Below are positions 1-8,514 of a stretch of 64,000 nucleotides of DNA, piece by piece. Source of the DNA: Candidatus Melainabacteria bacterium (GTDB lineage: Bacteria > Cyanobacteriota > Vampirovibrionia > Gastranaerophilales > Gastranaerophilaceae); assembly GCA_003258725.1 (NCBI GenBank), contig QHMG01000012.1, positions 4,015 to 68,014 on the forward strand, in the 5' to 3' direction. The stretch's first letter is position 1, and each line of letters starts with the position of its first letter. The position numbers were made by a program, and so were the translations under genes. Below the pieces are notes generated by a model, which saw only the letters and a list, made by a program, of their open reading frames with translations, did no database searches and was not told where the DNA came from.

Positions 1-459
1 GGTGGTACTCGTGCTTCTGGCGGTAGAACAGAAAACCCTGTTGCTGAAGCAGCTGGTGTTTACGGTTTCCACGCTTACACTCTTGAACCACAAGTTGGCA
101 AAAACGGTGAATTAAAAGTAAGATGCACAAACCCTTGGAACACTTCTTACAACGCTGATATTGATTATGACAAATTCTTAGAATATTATGATTCAGCTTC
201 TGTATGTGATGTAAACTCTTATGGTAAAAACTTACCACTTGAAGAACAACCTGTTAAATACGGTAAAAAAGGACCTATCGCTCCTGATTCAAAAGAAGAA
301 CCTGTAACTTGGTACATCACAAACAAAAAACCTGTTGACGTGAAAAAAGTTAACATGAAAAACGTTAAAACTGTTGCCGAAACAAAAGAGGCTAACGAAG
401 CTAAAAATGTTAAAGTTGCAGAAAACAAAAATGCTAAAGCAGAAACTAAAAAAGCATAG
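1..459 (+). CDS. Calpain/papain-like cysteine protease, C-terminal fragment
   Basis: The open frame enters from the left edge and ends at TAG 457-459, so only about 152 C-terminal residues are seen. Two short motifs resemble the second half of a papain-fold active site: GFHAYTL, where calpain-type peptidases carry the catalytic His in a HAY context, and CTNPWN, where they carry the catalytic Asn in an NPW context. The catalytic Cys would lie outside the window. After about residue 100 the protein becomes a Lys/Ala/Glu/Val-rich, probably disordered tail. Family assignment rests on these two motifs alone. A strong terminator follows directly. Confidence 0.5.
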   Translation, partial: GGTRASGGRTENPVAEAAGVYGFHAYTLEPQVGKNGELKVRCTNPWNTSYNADIDYDKFLEYYDSASVCDVNSYGKNLPLEEQPVKYGKKGPIAPDSKEEPVTWYITNKKPVDVKKVNMKNVKTVAETKEANEAKNVKVAENKNAKAETKKA

Positions 460-478
460 TGATATAAGTTAAATAATT

Positions 479-520
479 AAGGCGGATTTTGAATTAAAAA
501 ATTCAAAATCCGCCTTTTTA
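479..520 (+). terminator. Intrinsic terminator
   Basis: A near-perfect hairpin (GGCGGATTTTGAATT, loop AAAAA, then its complement) is followed by TTTTTATT. It sits 20 bases after the protease stop. Confidence 0.9.
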
Positions 521-612
521 TTAGTTATACTCTTATTATATATACTATCCTATATTTTTATATAGCTTTCTTAATAGAAGATTTTTTCGCAATATATTAA
601 AATATTCTTATT

Positions 613-828
613 ATGATAAACGAACAGTTGAAACTTATTGGAATTAATATCAAGGCTGAAAGATTAAAAAAGAATCTTTCACAGGAGCAATTAGCAGAAA
701 TGACAAATATTTCAATACCTACAATCAGTTTGATTGAAACAGGTAAGCAAAACACTTCTATTTTGAACATTCTTGAAATCGCAAGTGCTCTTGGTGTTGA
801 TGTTAATACTTTAGTCGAAGGGATTTAA
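613..828 (+). CDS. Small XRE-family HTH regulator
   Basis: A 71-aa protein made of a single Cro/CI-type helix-turn-helix domain (about residues 8-66). LSQEQLAEMTNISIPTISLI matches helices 2-3 and IETGKQNTS the following turn. It has no second domain, so it is probably a DNA-binding repressor or an orphan antitoxin-like regulator; its target is unknown. No Shine-Dalgarno is visible; a weak -10-like AATATT ends 6 nt before the ATG. It stands alone between two terminators, so it is its own transcription unit. Confidence 0.8.
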   Translation: MINEQLKLIGINIKAERLKKNLSQEQLAEMTNISIPTISLIETGKQNTSILNILEIASALGVDVNTLVEGI

Positions 829-843
829 ATTTTAAATACTAAA

Positions 844-877
844 AAGGCGCAGAGGTTAAAACCTCTGCGCCTTTTTT
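844..877. terminator. Bidirectional terminator between HTH gene and minE
   Basis: A 12-bp stem (AGGCGCAGAGGT, loop TAAA) is flanked by an A-run on the left and a T-run on the right, so it can end transcription from both the HTH gene and the convergent min cluster. Confidence 0.88.
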
Positions 878-884
878 ATTTTAA

Positions 885-1610
885 TTATTCTTCTTTAGAC
901 TCTTCATCATTTTCAGATTTTTCATCTTCTGTTGTTTCAAGTTCTGTTTCTGTTTGAGTTTCAGAGTCATCTGTTTTTTCTTCTTCTTTCACTTCATCTT
1001 CAACTTTTTCTTGTTGTTCTTGAGGTTCAGAAGTTTCTTGTTGTTTTTTCTTTTTATTTTTTTTCTTCTTTTTCTTTTTAGGTTTTTTAACTTCTTCAGA
1101 TTTTTCTTCTGACGAATCTTTTTCGTCATTGTTTGAAGTTTCTTTATCCTCGTTGTCGTCGTTTTCTTCTACTTCAACTTCAATTTCTTCTTCAAATTCA
1201 ACTTCTTCATCGTCATCATCGTCATCATCAGATTCATCATCTAATTCTTCAGCTTTTTCTACCAATTTAGCAATTCTTTCTTTTTCTGCTTCTTCGGCCT
1301 TAATAGCTTCTTCAATTTCATCTTCATCTTTTGCTCTAACAACTGGAATTGAAAGCATTAATGCCAACTGGTCATCTTCTGGAGTAAAGTTTAATTCTAA
1401 CAACTCTTTATCCATTACAACGTATTTAGAAAGAAGGTCAATCATTTCTCCTCTCAAACGCTCTAACAATCTTGGATTTAAGTTTGTTCTATCTTGCATC
1501 AAAACCAATTTCAAGCGGTTTCTTGCAACATTTTTAGATTCTTCTTTTTCTTCTGTTTTTGTGAAAAAGTCCACAACTTTATTGTATAAATCTGCAAATA
1601 TTTCTTTCAT
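885..1610 (-). CDS. minE: Cell division topological specificity factor MinE with long acidic tail
   Basis: MinE stimulates MinD ATPase and drives Min oscillation so that the Z-ring forms at midcell. Residues about 28-95 hold the MinE domain: ARNRLKLVLMQDR (MinD-activating helix), LNPRLLERLRGEM, and the beta region before LMLSIPVVRAK. The protein is 241 aa, against roughly 85-105 aa for typical MinE. Residues about 95-241 form a low-complexity tail: runs of Asp/Glu, then a Lys block, then more Glu/Ser/Thr. It is the last gene of minC-minD-minE and starts 3 nt after the minD stop. Confidence 0.93.
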   Translation of the reverse strand: MKEIFADLYNKVVDFFTKTEEKEESKNVARNRLKLVLMQDRTNLNPRLLERLRGEMIDLLSKYVVMDKELLELNFTPEDDQLALMLSIPVVRAKDEDEIEEAIKAEEAEKERIAKLVEKAEELDDESDDDDDDDEEVEFEEEIEVEVEENDDNEDKETSNNDEKDSSEEKSEEVKKPKKKKKKKNKKKKQQETSEPQEQQEKVEDEVKEEEKTDDSETQTETELETTEDEKSENDEESKEE

Positions 1611-1613
1611 TGT

Positions 1614-2432
1614 CTACTGCTCCTTTTTTGTAAAAAGGTTTTGAAAGAAAGCCTTTATTTTTGAAATTAAATCTTGTGGTTCATCAATGTTTAAAAATTC
1701 AACGGTTTCACCCATAATTCTTTTTGCAACATTTTGATATGCTTGACCGGCTAAAGATTTTTCATCATTAACGATTGGTTCACCTTTGTTTGTTGATGTA
1801 ATAATTCCTGTATCTTCTGGAATAATACCGATTAATTCACAAGAAAGAATTTCTACTACATCTTCAACGCTCATCATATCATTTGTTTTAATCAAATTAG
1901 GACGAACTCTGTTCAATAACAAGTTATATTTTTCAATGTGTTCTTTTGATTCTAAAAGACCAATAATTCTATCCGCATCACGAACAGCAGACATTTCAGG
2001 AGTTGCAACAACAATTGCTTCTGTTGCGCCAGCTGTCGCATTTTCAAAGCCTTGTTCAAGACCTGCCGGACAATCTACGATAATAAAATCGTTATCTTCT
2101 TTTAATTCTTCACAAATTTTCTTTAATTGTTCACCTGTAATAGCTGTTTTATCTCTTGTTTGAGCTGCAGCTAAAAGACAAAGGTTAGGATTTTTCTTAT
2201 CTTTAACCAATGCTTGTTTCAATTTGCAACGTTCTTCAACAACATCTACAATTGTGTATACAATTCTGTTTTCTAAGCCTAACAACAAATCTAAGTTTCT
2301 TAAGCCTAAATCTGTATCTATTAGAACAACTTTATTACCAGCTTTTGCTAAAGCTGTACCGATGTTTGCTGTGGTAGTTGTTTTTCCTACACCGCCTTTA
2401 CCAGACGTAATTACGATTACTCTACCTGTCAT
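1614..2432 (-). CDS. minD: Septum site-determining ATPase MinD
   Basis: MinD is a membrane-cycling ParA/MRP-type ATPase that recruits MinC to the inner membrane away from midcell. The deviant Walker A (SGKGGVGKTTTTANIG, residues 10-25) carries the signature lysine; VLIDTDLGLRNLDLLLG and FIIVDCPAG follow as switch I and Walker B. The last 17 residues (ISKIKAFFQNLFTKKEQ) form an amphipathic helix typical of the MinD membrane-targeting sequence. At 272 aa it is the usual size. Its ATG overlaps the minC stop by one base (TAATG), which implies translational coupling. Confidence 0.97.
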   Translation of the reverse strand: MTGRVIVITSGKGGVGKTTTTANIGTALAKAGNKVVLIDTDLGLRNLDLLLGLENRIVYTIVDVVEERCKLKQALVKDKKNPNLCLLAAAQTRDKTAITGEQLKKICEELKEDNDFIIVDCPAGLEQGFENATAGATEAIVVATPEMSAVRDADRIIGLLESKEHIEKYNLLLNRVRPNLIKTNDMMSVEDVVEILSCELIGIIPEDTGIITSTNKGEPIVNDEKSLAGQAYQNVAKRIMGETVEFLNIDEPQDLISKIKAFFQNLFTKKEQ

Positions 2433-3295
2433 TATTTCTCCTTACTTTCGTATGTTGTAGTTATAACTATTGATTTACCGTCAATATATGCTTCTTCCGG
2501 TGTGAAAGAAGGTGATTTTTGAACAAATGGAATGTTTTCTGTGTTAACACGTCTTGCATAGCAATTAGCAATTCTTAATTGGATTGCGTTCATTTTTAAT
2601 GCTCTAATTCTTGCGTTTGCATTGCCATGAGAACCTGCTTGTGCAATACCACCTAAAACGCCCCATACTGTAACATCACCCCTTGCAACAATTTCGCTAC
2701 CAGGATTTGCATCACCAATTACAACAATGTTTCCATCTGATGTAATTGTTTGACCAGAGCGAAGTGTTTGGTGCAAATATAATGTTGGTAATTTTTCAAT
2801 ATCTTCGTCGTCTTCCTTGTCTTCGAAGTTTGGAACTTCATCTTCGTCCATAGTTGCATAAGTTCTCATTTCATCTTCTTTAAGAATACCTTCTTCTTGT
2901 GCAAGCTCTTGGAAAGCTAAATCGTGCTCGCTTCCGCTGAACAAATCTGGTTTCTTTGTTAATGCTTCCAATTCTTCTTGAGTTGGTTCAATTTTTGGAA
3001 TTTCAACTTCGTTTTTCAATTCTGAAATTTGAATTTCTAAAGCGCCAGCTGACTCTTTTGTTACTTCTGAAGATGAATCAACAAATTCTAAAGTTGAATC
3101 CATAGATTCAATTAAGGCTCTGATACTCAACAATTGTGATTGAGTTAAATCAATACCTTCTAATTTCAAACAAATCTTTTTACCCTTTGCTTCAGGCATT
3201 TCTAGAATAGAACTTAATTCATAAATAACTTCTGCTGCATTTTTTGCATTACTTAAGTTCACAATAAATCCGTTTTCAATAAAACCGTTATCCAA
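2432..3295 (-). CDS. minC: Septum site-determining protein MinC
   Basis: MinC inhibits FtsZ polymerisation when carried to the membrane by MinD. The C-terminal half (about residues 170-260) is the beta-helical dimerisation/MinD-binding domain, with LRSGQTITSDGNIVVIGD and GSEIVARGDVTVWGVLGG as clear MinC_C motifs. The N-terminal ~85 residues fit the MinC_N fold more weakly. An acidic linker joins them. The start is TTG, preceded by AAGGAAG at 7 nt. It is the first gene of minCDE. Confidence 0.93.
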   Translation of the reverse strand: MDNGFIENGFIVNLSNAKNAAEVIYELSSILEMPEAKGKKICLKLEGIDLTQSQLLSIRALIESMDSTLEFVDSSSEVTKESAGALEIQISELKNEVEIPKIEPTQEELEALTKKPDLFSGSEHDLAFQELAQEEGILKEDEMRTYATMDEDEVPNFEDKEDDEDIEKLPTLYLHQTLRSGQTITSDGNIVVIGDANPGSEIVARGDVTVWGVLGGIAQAGSHGNANARIRALKMNAIQLRIANCYARRVNTENIPFVQKSPSFTPEEAYIDGKSIVITTTYESKEK

Positions 3296-3755
3296 AATAT
3301 TCTTCCTTTGCTATTTATATATTACTGCTTATATTCTTATATATATCTTAAAAAAACTTTAAGTTCAAGAAGATAATTATTTAGACCATGCCAAATTAAG
3401 CTAAAACGGGCATGGGTTTTGGAAATTATTTACATTTCTTAACTAAAAATCAAAACATGAAAACATGCGCCATTCATGGGTTTCCATGTTTTTGCAGGCG
3501 CTAATCATGTCATAGCGCAAAAGTCATGCTTATTAATATACCTACAATTCAGCGATTATGCATGTTCAAGGTATATGTTGCGAAATGTGAAAATAGGGCT
3601 AAAATGCCCTTGCAAAAACGCTTTGAAATTTTACAATGTATATAAAGCAAGTGAACATTGCTTTGTGGGTAGTAGTTGGGCATGACAATCAGTCTACGCC
3701 TAGCAATATATATTTCATAATCAAATTAAAAAATAATACTTGGAGGAAATACATA
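3296..3755 (+). other. Hairpin-rich intergenic region, candidate structured RNA
   Basis: No credible gene is seen in these 460 bases. The left 80 bases are a promoter-like AT stretch. From about 3382 to 3696 there are several inverted repeats: 3387-3412 (CCATGCC with GGCATGG), 3498-3518 (GCGCTA with TAGCGC), 3595-3610 (AGGGC with GCCCT) and 3644-3664 (AAAGCAA with TTGCTTT). The ends can also pair: TAGAC plus CATGC plus CAA at 3382-3394 with TTG, GCATG and GTCTA at 3676-3696. The region is CATG-rich. It matches no RNA family I can name. Confidence 0.4.
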
Positions 3756-3974
3756 GTGTTTAGAAGTCGTGATATGGGACGAGCAGTAGCCGTTAGAAGA
3801 TGGACACCAACAGCGTTAGATTGCTATAAACGTGGTTGCAATTGTGAAGGTTGTTTCTACAAAGATTTCTTCTCTGGCTCATCTCAAAAATGCCAAATGA
3901 AGGCTTCTGTTTTAGAATTAGTGAGAGTTTTAGGTACTCCAAACGTTGAATTACAACAAATCATTTCTGATTAA
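3756..3974 (+). CDS. Small Cys-rich conserved-looking protein
   Basis: A 72-aa protein. I chose the GTG at 3756 because TGGAGGAA lies 6 nt upstream; the longer reading from 3636 would run through the hairpin-rich region and has no ribosome-binding site. The core has a cysteine cluster (CYKRGCNCEGCFYKDFF) plus one later Cys, which suggests a metal or Fe-S site, followed by a helical C-terminus (KASVLELVRVLG). Function unknown. It precedes the hibernation factor gene and may share its transcript. Confidence 0.75.
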   Translation: MFRSRDMGRAVAVRRWTPTALDCYKRGCNCEGCFYKDFFSGSSQKCQMKASVLELVRVLGTPNVELQQIISD

Positions 3975-4060
3975 TTATGTTAACAATACATAATTGATTA
4001 ATTGATTTTAAATCTTGTTTCTAGTATTCTATCTATAAAACTAACATTGGAGGCTTAATA

Positions 4061-4444
4061 ATGCGTATACACGTAAACGGACGAAACATCGAAATCACAG
4101 AAGCTATCAAGGCTTATGTAAAAGAAAAAATTGGTAAAGTAGCTACACACTACGACCAAATTCAAGGTATTGAAGTAATTTTATCAGTTATCAAAAATCC
4201 AGCTGCTGCAGAAAAACACATCGCAGAAGTTAGATGCAACTTAGACAAAGTTAAAATTCATTTAGAAGAATCTGCTGAATCTATGTATGCTAGCATTGAT
4301 TTATTATCTGATAAATTATTAAGACAAGTTCAAAAAGTTAAAGATAAAGCATTATCTTCTAACAAAGCATCTATCAGAATGGAAAATGTTGACAACAACG
4401 ATGAAGAAGAAATCGAAGTTGTTGAAGCAATGCCAGAAGAATAG
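4061..4444 (+). CDS. hpf: Ribosome hibernation promoting factor (short HPF/RaiA type)
   Basis: It binds the 30S decoding region and inactivates ribosomes in slow growth. MRIHVNGRNIEITEAIKAYV is the typical start of the S30AE/HPF domain, which covers residues 1-100. The protein is 127 aa: short class, without the C-terminal dimerisation domain of long HPF, but with an acidic tail (NDEEEIEVVEAMPEE). TTGGAGG stands 6-7 nt upstream of the ATG. The next gene starts 5 nt later, so the two are probably co-transcribed. Confidence 0.92.
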   Translation: MRIHVNGRNIEITEAIKAYVKEKIGKVATHYDQIQGIEVILSVIKNPAAAEKHIAEVRCNLDKVKIHLEESAESMYASIDLLSDKLLRQVQKVKDKALSSNKASIRMENVDNNDEEEIEVVEAMPEE

Positions 4445-4449
4445 ATATC

Positions 4450-5241
4450 ATGCTTAACGGTAAAAAAATTGTTGTTATCATGCCTGCTTACAACGCAGAG
4501 CATACGTTAAAACAAACTTATGATGAAATTTACCGTGAATTTGTAGATGAAATTATTTTAGTAGACGACAGCTCTTTAGATAACACTAAAGAGCTGTCGA
4601 AATCTTTAAATATCACAACTATTGTACACAAGGAGAATAAAGGTTATGGGGGCAATCAAAAGTCTTGCTACCTTGCTGCGTTAAAGGCTGGAGCTGACAT
4701 TGTTATTATGTTGCACCCTGATTATCAATATACACCTAAACTTATCCCTGCAATGGTATCTATGATGGCATTTGAACAGTATGATGCCGTTATGGCGTCT
4801 CGTATGCTTGGAAATTCAGCGTTAAAAGGTGGTATGCCATTATATAAATTTATAGCAAATAAGTTTTTGACAGGGTTTGAAAACTTCTTTTTAGGTGAAA
4901 AATTATCTGAATACCATACAGGTTTTAGAGGCTTTACAAGAGAGGTTTTAGAAAAATTACCACTTGCAAGTTGCAATGATGATTTTATTTTTGACAACGA
5001 AATTTTAGCACTATTGTTCTTTAATAATTACAACATTGGCGAAATTTCTTGTCCTACAAAATATTTTAAAGAAGCATCATCAATTAACTTTACACGCTCA
5101 TGCAAGTATGGTTTTGGCGTTTTGGGTGTAAGTTTGCTTTACAGACTTGCAAAAATAGGTATTAAATTGGGTATCTTTAGAAAAGACTGCAAAAACTTAG
5201 ACCTAAACACAGAATTAACTTATTATTACAAAGAGCATTAA
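4450..5241 (+). CDS. Family 2 glycosyltransferase (dolichyl-phosphate mannose synthase-like)
   Basis: A 263-aa GT-A fold enzyme: VVIMPAYNAEHTL is the nucleotide-binding N-terminus, EIILVDDSSLDNT the first acidic motif, ADIVIMLHPDYQY the DxD-equivalent region, and TGFRGFTREVLEKL the acceptor-side motif usual in DPM1-type enzymes. Such enzymes move a sugar from a nucleotide donor to a lipid carrier or cell-envelope acceptor. The substrate cannot be read from sequence. It directly follows hpf, and its stop codon abuts the stop of the convergent permease gene with no spacer. Confidence 0.88.
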   Translation: MLNGKKIVVIMPAYNAEHTLKQTYDEIYREFVDEIILVDDSSLDNTKELSKSLNITTIVHKENKGYGGNQKSCYLAALKAGADIVIMLHPDYQYTPKLIPAMVSMMAFEQYDAVMASRMLGNSALKGGMPLYKFIANKFLTGFENFFLGEKLSEYHTGFRGFTREVLEKLPLASCNDDFIFDNEILALLFFNNYNIGEISCPTKYFKEASSINFTRSCKYGFGVLGVSLLYRLAKIGIKLGIFRKDCKNLDLNTELTYYYKEH

Positions 5242-6402
5242 TTATTTTTCGTTTAAATCGTCTTTATGAAATTTCTTTTTAATTACGTAAATTGATGAGG
5301 CAAAATACAATCCACAAAGGAAGATTAGCCATAAGAAGTCATATTTTACATTCCAAAATGTTGCATTCATTTGGTTTACCTTGATAATTCCGTCAACTCC
5401 GCAAGTTGCAGGGATAAAATATGCCACAATATTTAACCATTGTGGAATTGCCTCTTTAGGCCAAATTAAACCAGGAAGGAATATAAAGATTAAAGAGGTT
5501 ACAACTAATATCAACAATGAAGATTCTCTTTTTTTAAAGTAGTAAGAAATTGTATGAGAGAAAAATCCTGCACCATAGAACATTGGTATCAAAATTAATA
5601 TCAATGGCAAAAGATTGTATGACATTGGATATTTGCAAATTGCTGGATATATCAAGAAATAAAATATTGAATAAAACATATATAGCAATACATAAGCCGT
5701 ACATCTTCCAAATAAAGTTATTGGAATATCCTCCTCTTTTTTACAATAATTTTCTTTTAATTCGTGTCGTGTACCTTGCATCAAGCCAATACCCACAACT
5801 AAAGTTTGATGAAGAATTAATATTAAAATTACAGGATAAACATAAGTTTCATAACCACCAGCAGGATTATAAAGTGGCACTTGTACAAATTCAAAAGGCT
5901 GTTTTACAGTCATTGCAACATCTTTTGGCATACCTTTTTTAAGCAGTTTTCCCACTTCAATTTTTGCCCCATAATTTATCGCAGTTTGAACAACTGCTGA
6001 ATAAATCGTTTTATAAATAATCAAATAACTTGAATCTGCATAGGTTGAAACAACCGCTTGAGAACCTCTTTTAATTTCTTTTTGAAAATCACGAGGAACT
6101 ATTACATAACCTTTAATATTGCCTTTATAAAATTGGTGCTTAGCCTCATCAATACTTACAAGACGAGAAACTACATTGACAGAATCTGTCGCATTCAAGT
6201 TGCGTATAAACTCATGTGACATTTTTGTACCGTCAAAATCAACAACACCAATTGGTGCCTCTTTAATAATTTCGGTCGAATAAGGCAACATATAAAAGAT
6301 AGAATATGCAACAACACCAATAATCATAATCAGCATTGCGCCTGATTCTTTGCGAAACAAATCAAATTCATCTTTTATGATATCAATTAATTTCTTCATC
6401 AT
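5242..6402 (-). CDS. ABC-2 type permease (second of pair)
   Basis: A membrane subunit of the ABC-2 family with one N-terminal helix (about residues 20-40), a large extracytoplasmic domain (residues 45-180, with GVVDFDGTKMSHEFIRNL and GYVIVPRDFQKEIKRG), then five or so C-terminal helices ending in a Lys-rich tail. This YhhJ/YbhR-like layout is seen in drug and lipid exporters. The ATG at 6402 overlaps the upstream TGA (ATGA) and has AAGGTGG upstream; a longer start at 6414 is less likely. It is the last gene of the export operon. No ATPase gene is present. Confidence 0.88.
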   Translation of the reverse strand: MMKKLIDIIKDEFDLFRKESGAMLIMIIGVVAYSIFYMLPYSTEIIKEAPIGVVDFDGTKMSHEFIRNLNATDSVNVVSRLVSIDEAKHQFYKGNIKGYVIVPRDFQKEIKRGSQAVVSTYADSSYLIIYKTIYSAVVQTAINYGAKIEVGKLLKKGMPKDVAMTVKQPFEFVQVPLYNPAGGYETYVYPVILILILHQTLVVGIGLMQGTRHELKENYCKKEEDIPITLFGRCTAYVLLYMFYSIFYFLIYPAICKYPMSYNLLPLILILIPMFYGAGFFSHTISYYFKKRESSLLILVVTSLIFIFLPGLIWPKEAIPQWLNIVAYFIPATCGVDGIIKVNQMNATFWNVKYDFLWLIFLCGLYFASSIYVIKKKFHKDDLNEK

Positions 6403-7562
6403 GATTGATACCACCTTTTTTCGTCCATTGCTAACTTTTTAAGTCTAATCAACGCCAACAATCCCACTGCTGACAAAATTAACATTGAATTTATATGTTT
6501 AAAATCATAAATAATCGGAATTTGCCTTAAAGACTGGTCAATCATAACTTGAACCCAATAACTTAACGGTAAAGTAGCGCTGTAAGCCTTTGCAATACAT
6601 GGCATAACCATTACAGGATAAGTTACCCCTGCAAAAGCAAAACCCATTGCTACATAGAACGCTGCATTGCTTAAACCGTATCTAAAATTACCATTGAGTG
6701 AAATAAAGATAATTGAAACACAACAACAAGTAAAAATAAATAAAAGTGTTGATAAAATACCCATAAACCAATCGCCAGTATAAGGGATTCCCATGATTAT
6801 AAAATATGTACCAAACAAAATAGCAAAAAGCATTAAAAATACTGCAAAATAGGGGATTAATTTGCCAAAATAAGCCTTGATTATTGAACCATCTGCCGAT
6901 TTTAACCACTCTTTTGTTGTTCCGTACTTAAATTCTGTACCTAAAGCCCAAAGCATTGTCAAAATTAAATGAATTTGCAAAATATGTCCAAATGCTACAA
7001 TAGAAAGGAAATATTGATAGTTAAAATAAGGATTTGAACGAACATGTTCATTCACTCTTATCAAATTAGCCTGCTTAATTGCCTCATCCATTGGTAAACC
7101 TCTTTTAGAGCGAATAGTTGCATCAAGCCCTACCATCATTGTTTGCACCAACATTGTCACATCTTTTGAAATAATTCCACCAATTAAAATTCTTTGATTA
7201 TTATAATAAAATAAAAGTTTTGGTTGTTTTAGCCTATAAATATCTTTTTGAAAATCACGAGGAATTGCAACAAAAGCGTATGCTTTACCCTCAGTAAGTA
7301 ATTGACGCCCTTCTTCAAGGCTTGTAACATTATATTTTATAGAGCAAGAAGGCAATGCCTCTAAATCTCTTACAAACATTCTTGAAAAAGCAGAATTATC
7401 CTCATTCAAAACAGCTATTGGCATATCTGTTGGCGAACCTTTTGAAAAAATCAAACAAATTACCAAGCACATCACCAAAGGCATTATAAATGCCACTGTC
7501 CAAAACAATGGCTCTTTATAAATCCGTTTTATTTCTCGTTTTACAACATTTTTTAATGACAT
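6399..7562 (-). CDS. ABC-2 type permease (first of pair)
   Basis: A 387-aa paralogue of the next gene with the same architecture: an N-terminal helix (FIMPLVMCLVICLIF), a periplasmic domain containing IAVLNEDNSAFSRMFVRDL and AFVAIPRDFQKDIYRLK, and a C-terminal helical bundle. Two such half-permeases probably form a heterodimer that passes substrate to the HlyD/TolC conduit encoded upstream. Its ATG shares one base with the hlyD-like stop, so the pair is translationally coupled. Substrate unknown. Confidence 0.88.
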   Translation of the reverse strand: MSLKNVVKREIKRIYKEPLFWTVAFIMPLVMCLVICLIFSKGSPTDMPIAVLNEDNSAFSRMFVRDLEALPSCSIKYNVTSLEEGRQLLTEGKAYAFVAIPRDFQKDIYRLKQPKLLFYYNNQRILIGGIISKDVTMLVQTMMVGLDATIRSKRGLPMDEAIKQANLIRVNEHVRSNPYFNYQYFLSIVAFGHILQIHLILTMLWALGTEFKYGTTKEWLKSADGSIIKAYFGKLIPYFAVFLMLFAILFGTYFIIMGIPYTGDWFMGILSTLLFIFTCCCVSIIFISLNGNFRYGLSNAAFYVAMGFAFAGVTYPVMVMPCIAKAYSATLPLSYWVQVMIDQSLRQIPIIYDFKHINSMLILSAVGLLALIRLKKLAMDEKRWYQS

Positions 7563-8503
7563 TATTTAAGTTTCTTCCAATCAAAAACTGCACTCATGCC
7601 GGCACGTAAGCCATCAACTTTTTCAACAGGAACAGCACGAACTTCAAAAGTTTTCATATCAAAATCACCTTTTGCTTTTGTAGCTCGCCAATTTGCAAAA
7701 TCACCCATTACAGAGATGTAATTTACTCTGACCTTTACAGGTTCTTTGCCTATTGCAGGAATTTTTACGTTAAATTCTGTACCGTCTTTAATTTTTGCCA
7801 ACAAGTCCTCTCTCAAGTTAAACACAACCCAACAGTCATTATCGTCAACAATAGTTACAATCGGATAACCTGCACCAACAAGTTCACCTTCTTCAACATT
7901 AATTTCTGTGATTACACCGTCAATTGGAGCAACAATTGTGTTTTCCTTCAAGTAAGATTGAACTTCATCATTTGCACCCATTGCACGTTTTACATTTGCC
8001 GCAGCTGAAAGTTTGTCCTCAATACGGCTACCTGTAACTAGCATATTGTAATTATCTTGTGCAGCTTGATATTTAGCTCTTGCTTCATCAAGTTTTTGAG
8101 TCGGAATTACACCTTCATCATGCAATCTGTTTAATCTATCAAATGTCTTTTTGGCTAAATCTCTTGATGCTTTTGCCATACTAATTTGTTCATTCCTAGC
8201 ACCATTATTAACTTTTTCTTGTTGAGCTAAAGCTAGTTGAACTGTTGCATCAACTTGAGCCGCTTTGGCATTAATATCTGGAGTATCTAGAGCAATCAAA
8301 ACGTCACCTTTTTTAACTCTATCGCCTTTTTTATAATTAATCTTTTCTATACGACCTGTAATTTTTGATGCCAAATCAACCGTTTTAACATCAACTTCAC
8401 CCTGTAGCAACATTGTATTTGCTTGCATAAACGCATAAACACAACCTATTATGGCTAAAATTACTGCTACAAAAAATACTCCTGTAATTGCTTTTTTATT
8501 CAT
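7562..8503 (-). CDS. HlyD/EmrA-type periplasmic adaptor (membrane fusion protein)
   Basis: A 313-aa adaptor with one N-terminal helix (about residues 8-28), then a biotinyl-lipoyl half-motif (GRIEKINYKKGDRVKKGDVLIALD), a coiled-coil hairpin (residues 80-165, Ala/Lys/Gln-rich) and the second half-motif (ENTIVAPIDGVITEINVEEGELVGAG). Such proteins bridge an inner-membrane transporter to TolC. It lies between the tolC-like gene (11 nt upstream) and the permeases, which supports a tripartite exporter. Confidence 0.93.
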   Translation of the reverse strand: MNKKAITGVFFVAVILAIIGCVYAFMQANTMLLQGEVDVKTVDLASKITGRIEKINYKKGDRVKKGDVLIALDTPDINAKAAQVDATVQLALAQQEKVNNGARNEQISMAKASRDLAKKTFDRLNRLHDEGVIPTQKLDEARAKYQAAQDNYNMLVTGSRIEDKLSAAANVKRAMGANDEVQSYLKENTIVAPIDGVITEINVEEGELVGAGYPIVTIVDDNDCWVVFNLREDLLAKIKDGTEFNVKIPAIGKEPVKVRVNYISVMGDFANWRATKAKGDFDMKTFEVRAVPVEKVDGLRAGMSAVFDWKKLK

Positions 8504-8514
8504 ATTATCCTCGC

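Noticed and set aside
1129..1644. Ser-rich open frame antisense to minE
   Set aside because: It mirrors the Asp/Glu codon runs of the MinE tail on the opposite strand and has no start signals.
3476..3755. Coding frames across the minC upstream region, including an extended start for the Cys-rich protein
   Set aside because: They run through hairpins, lack ribosome-binding sites, and their residues do not look coding; the GTG at 3756 has a good site.
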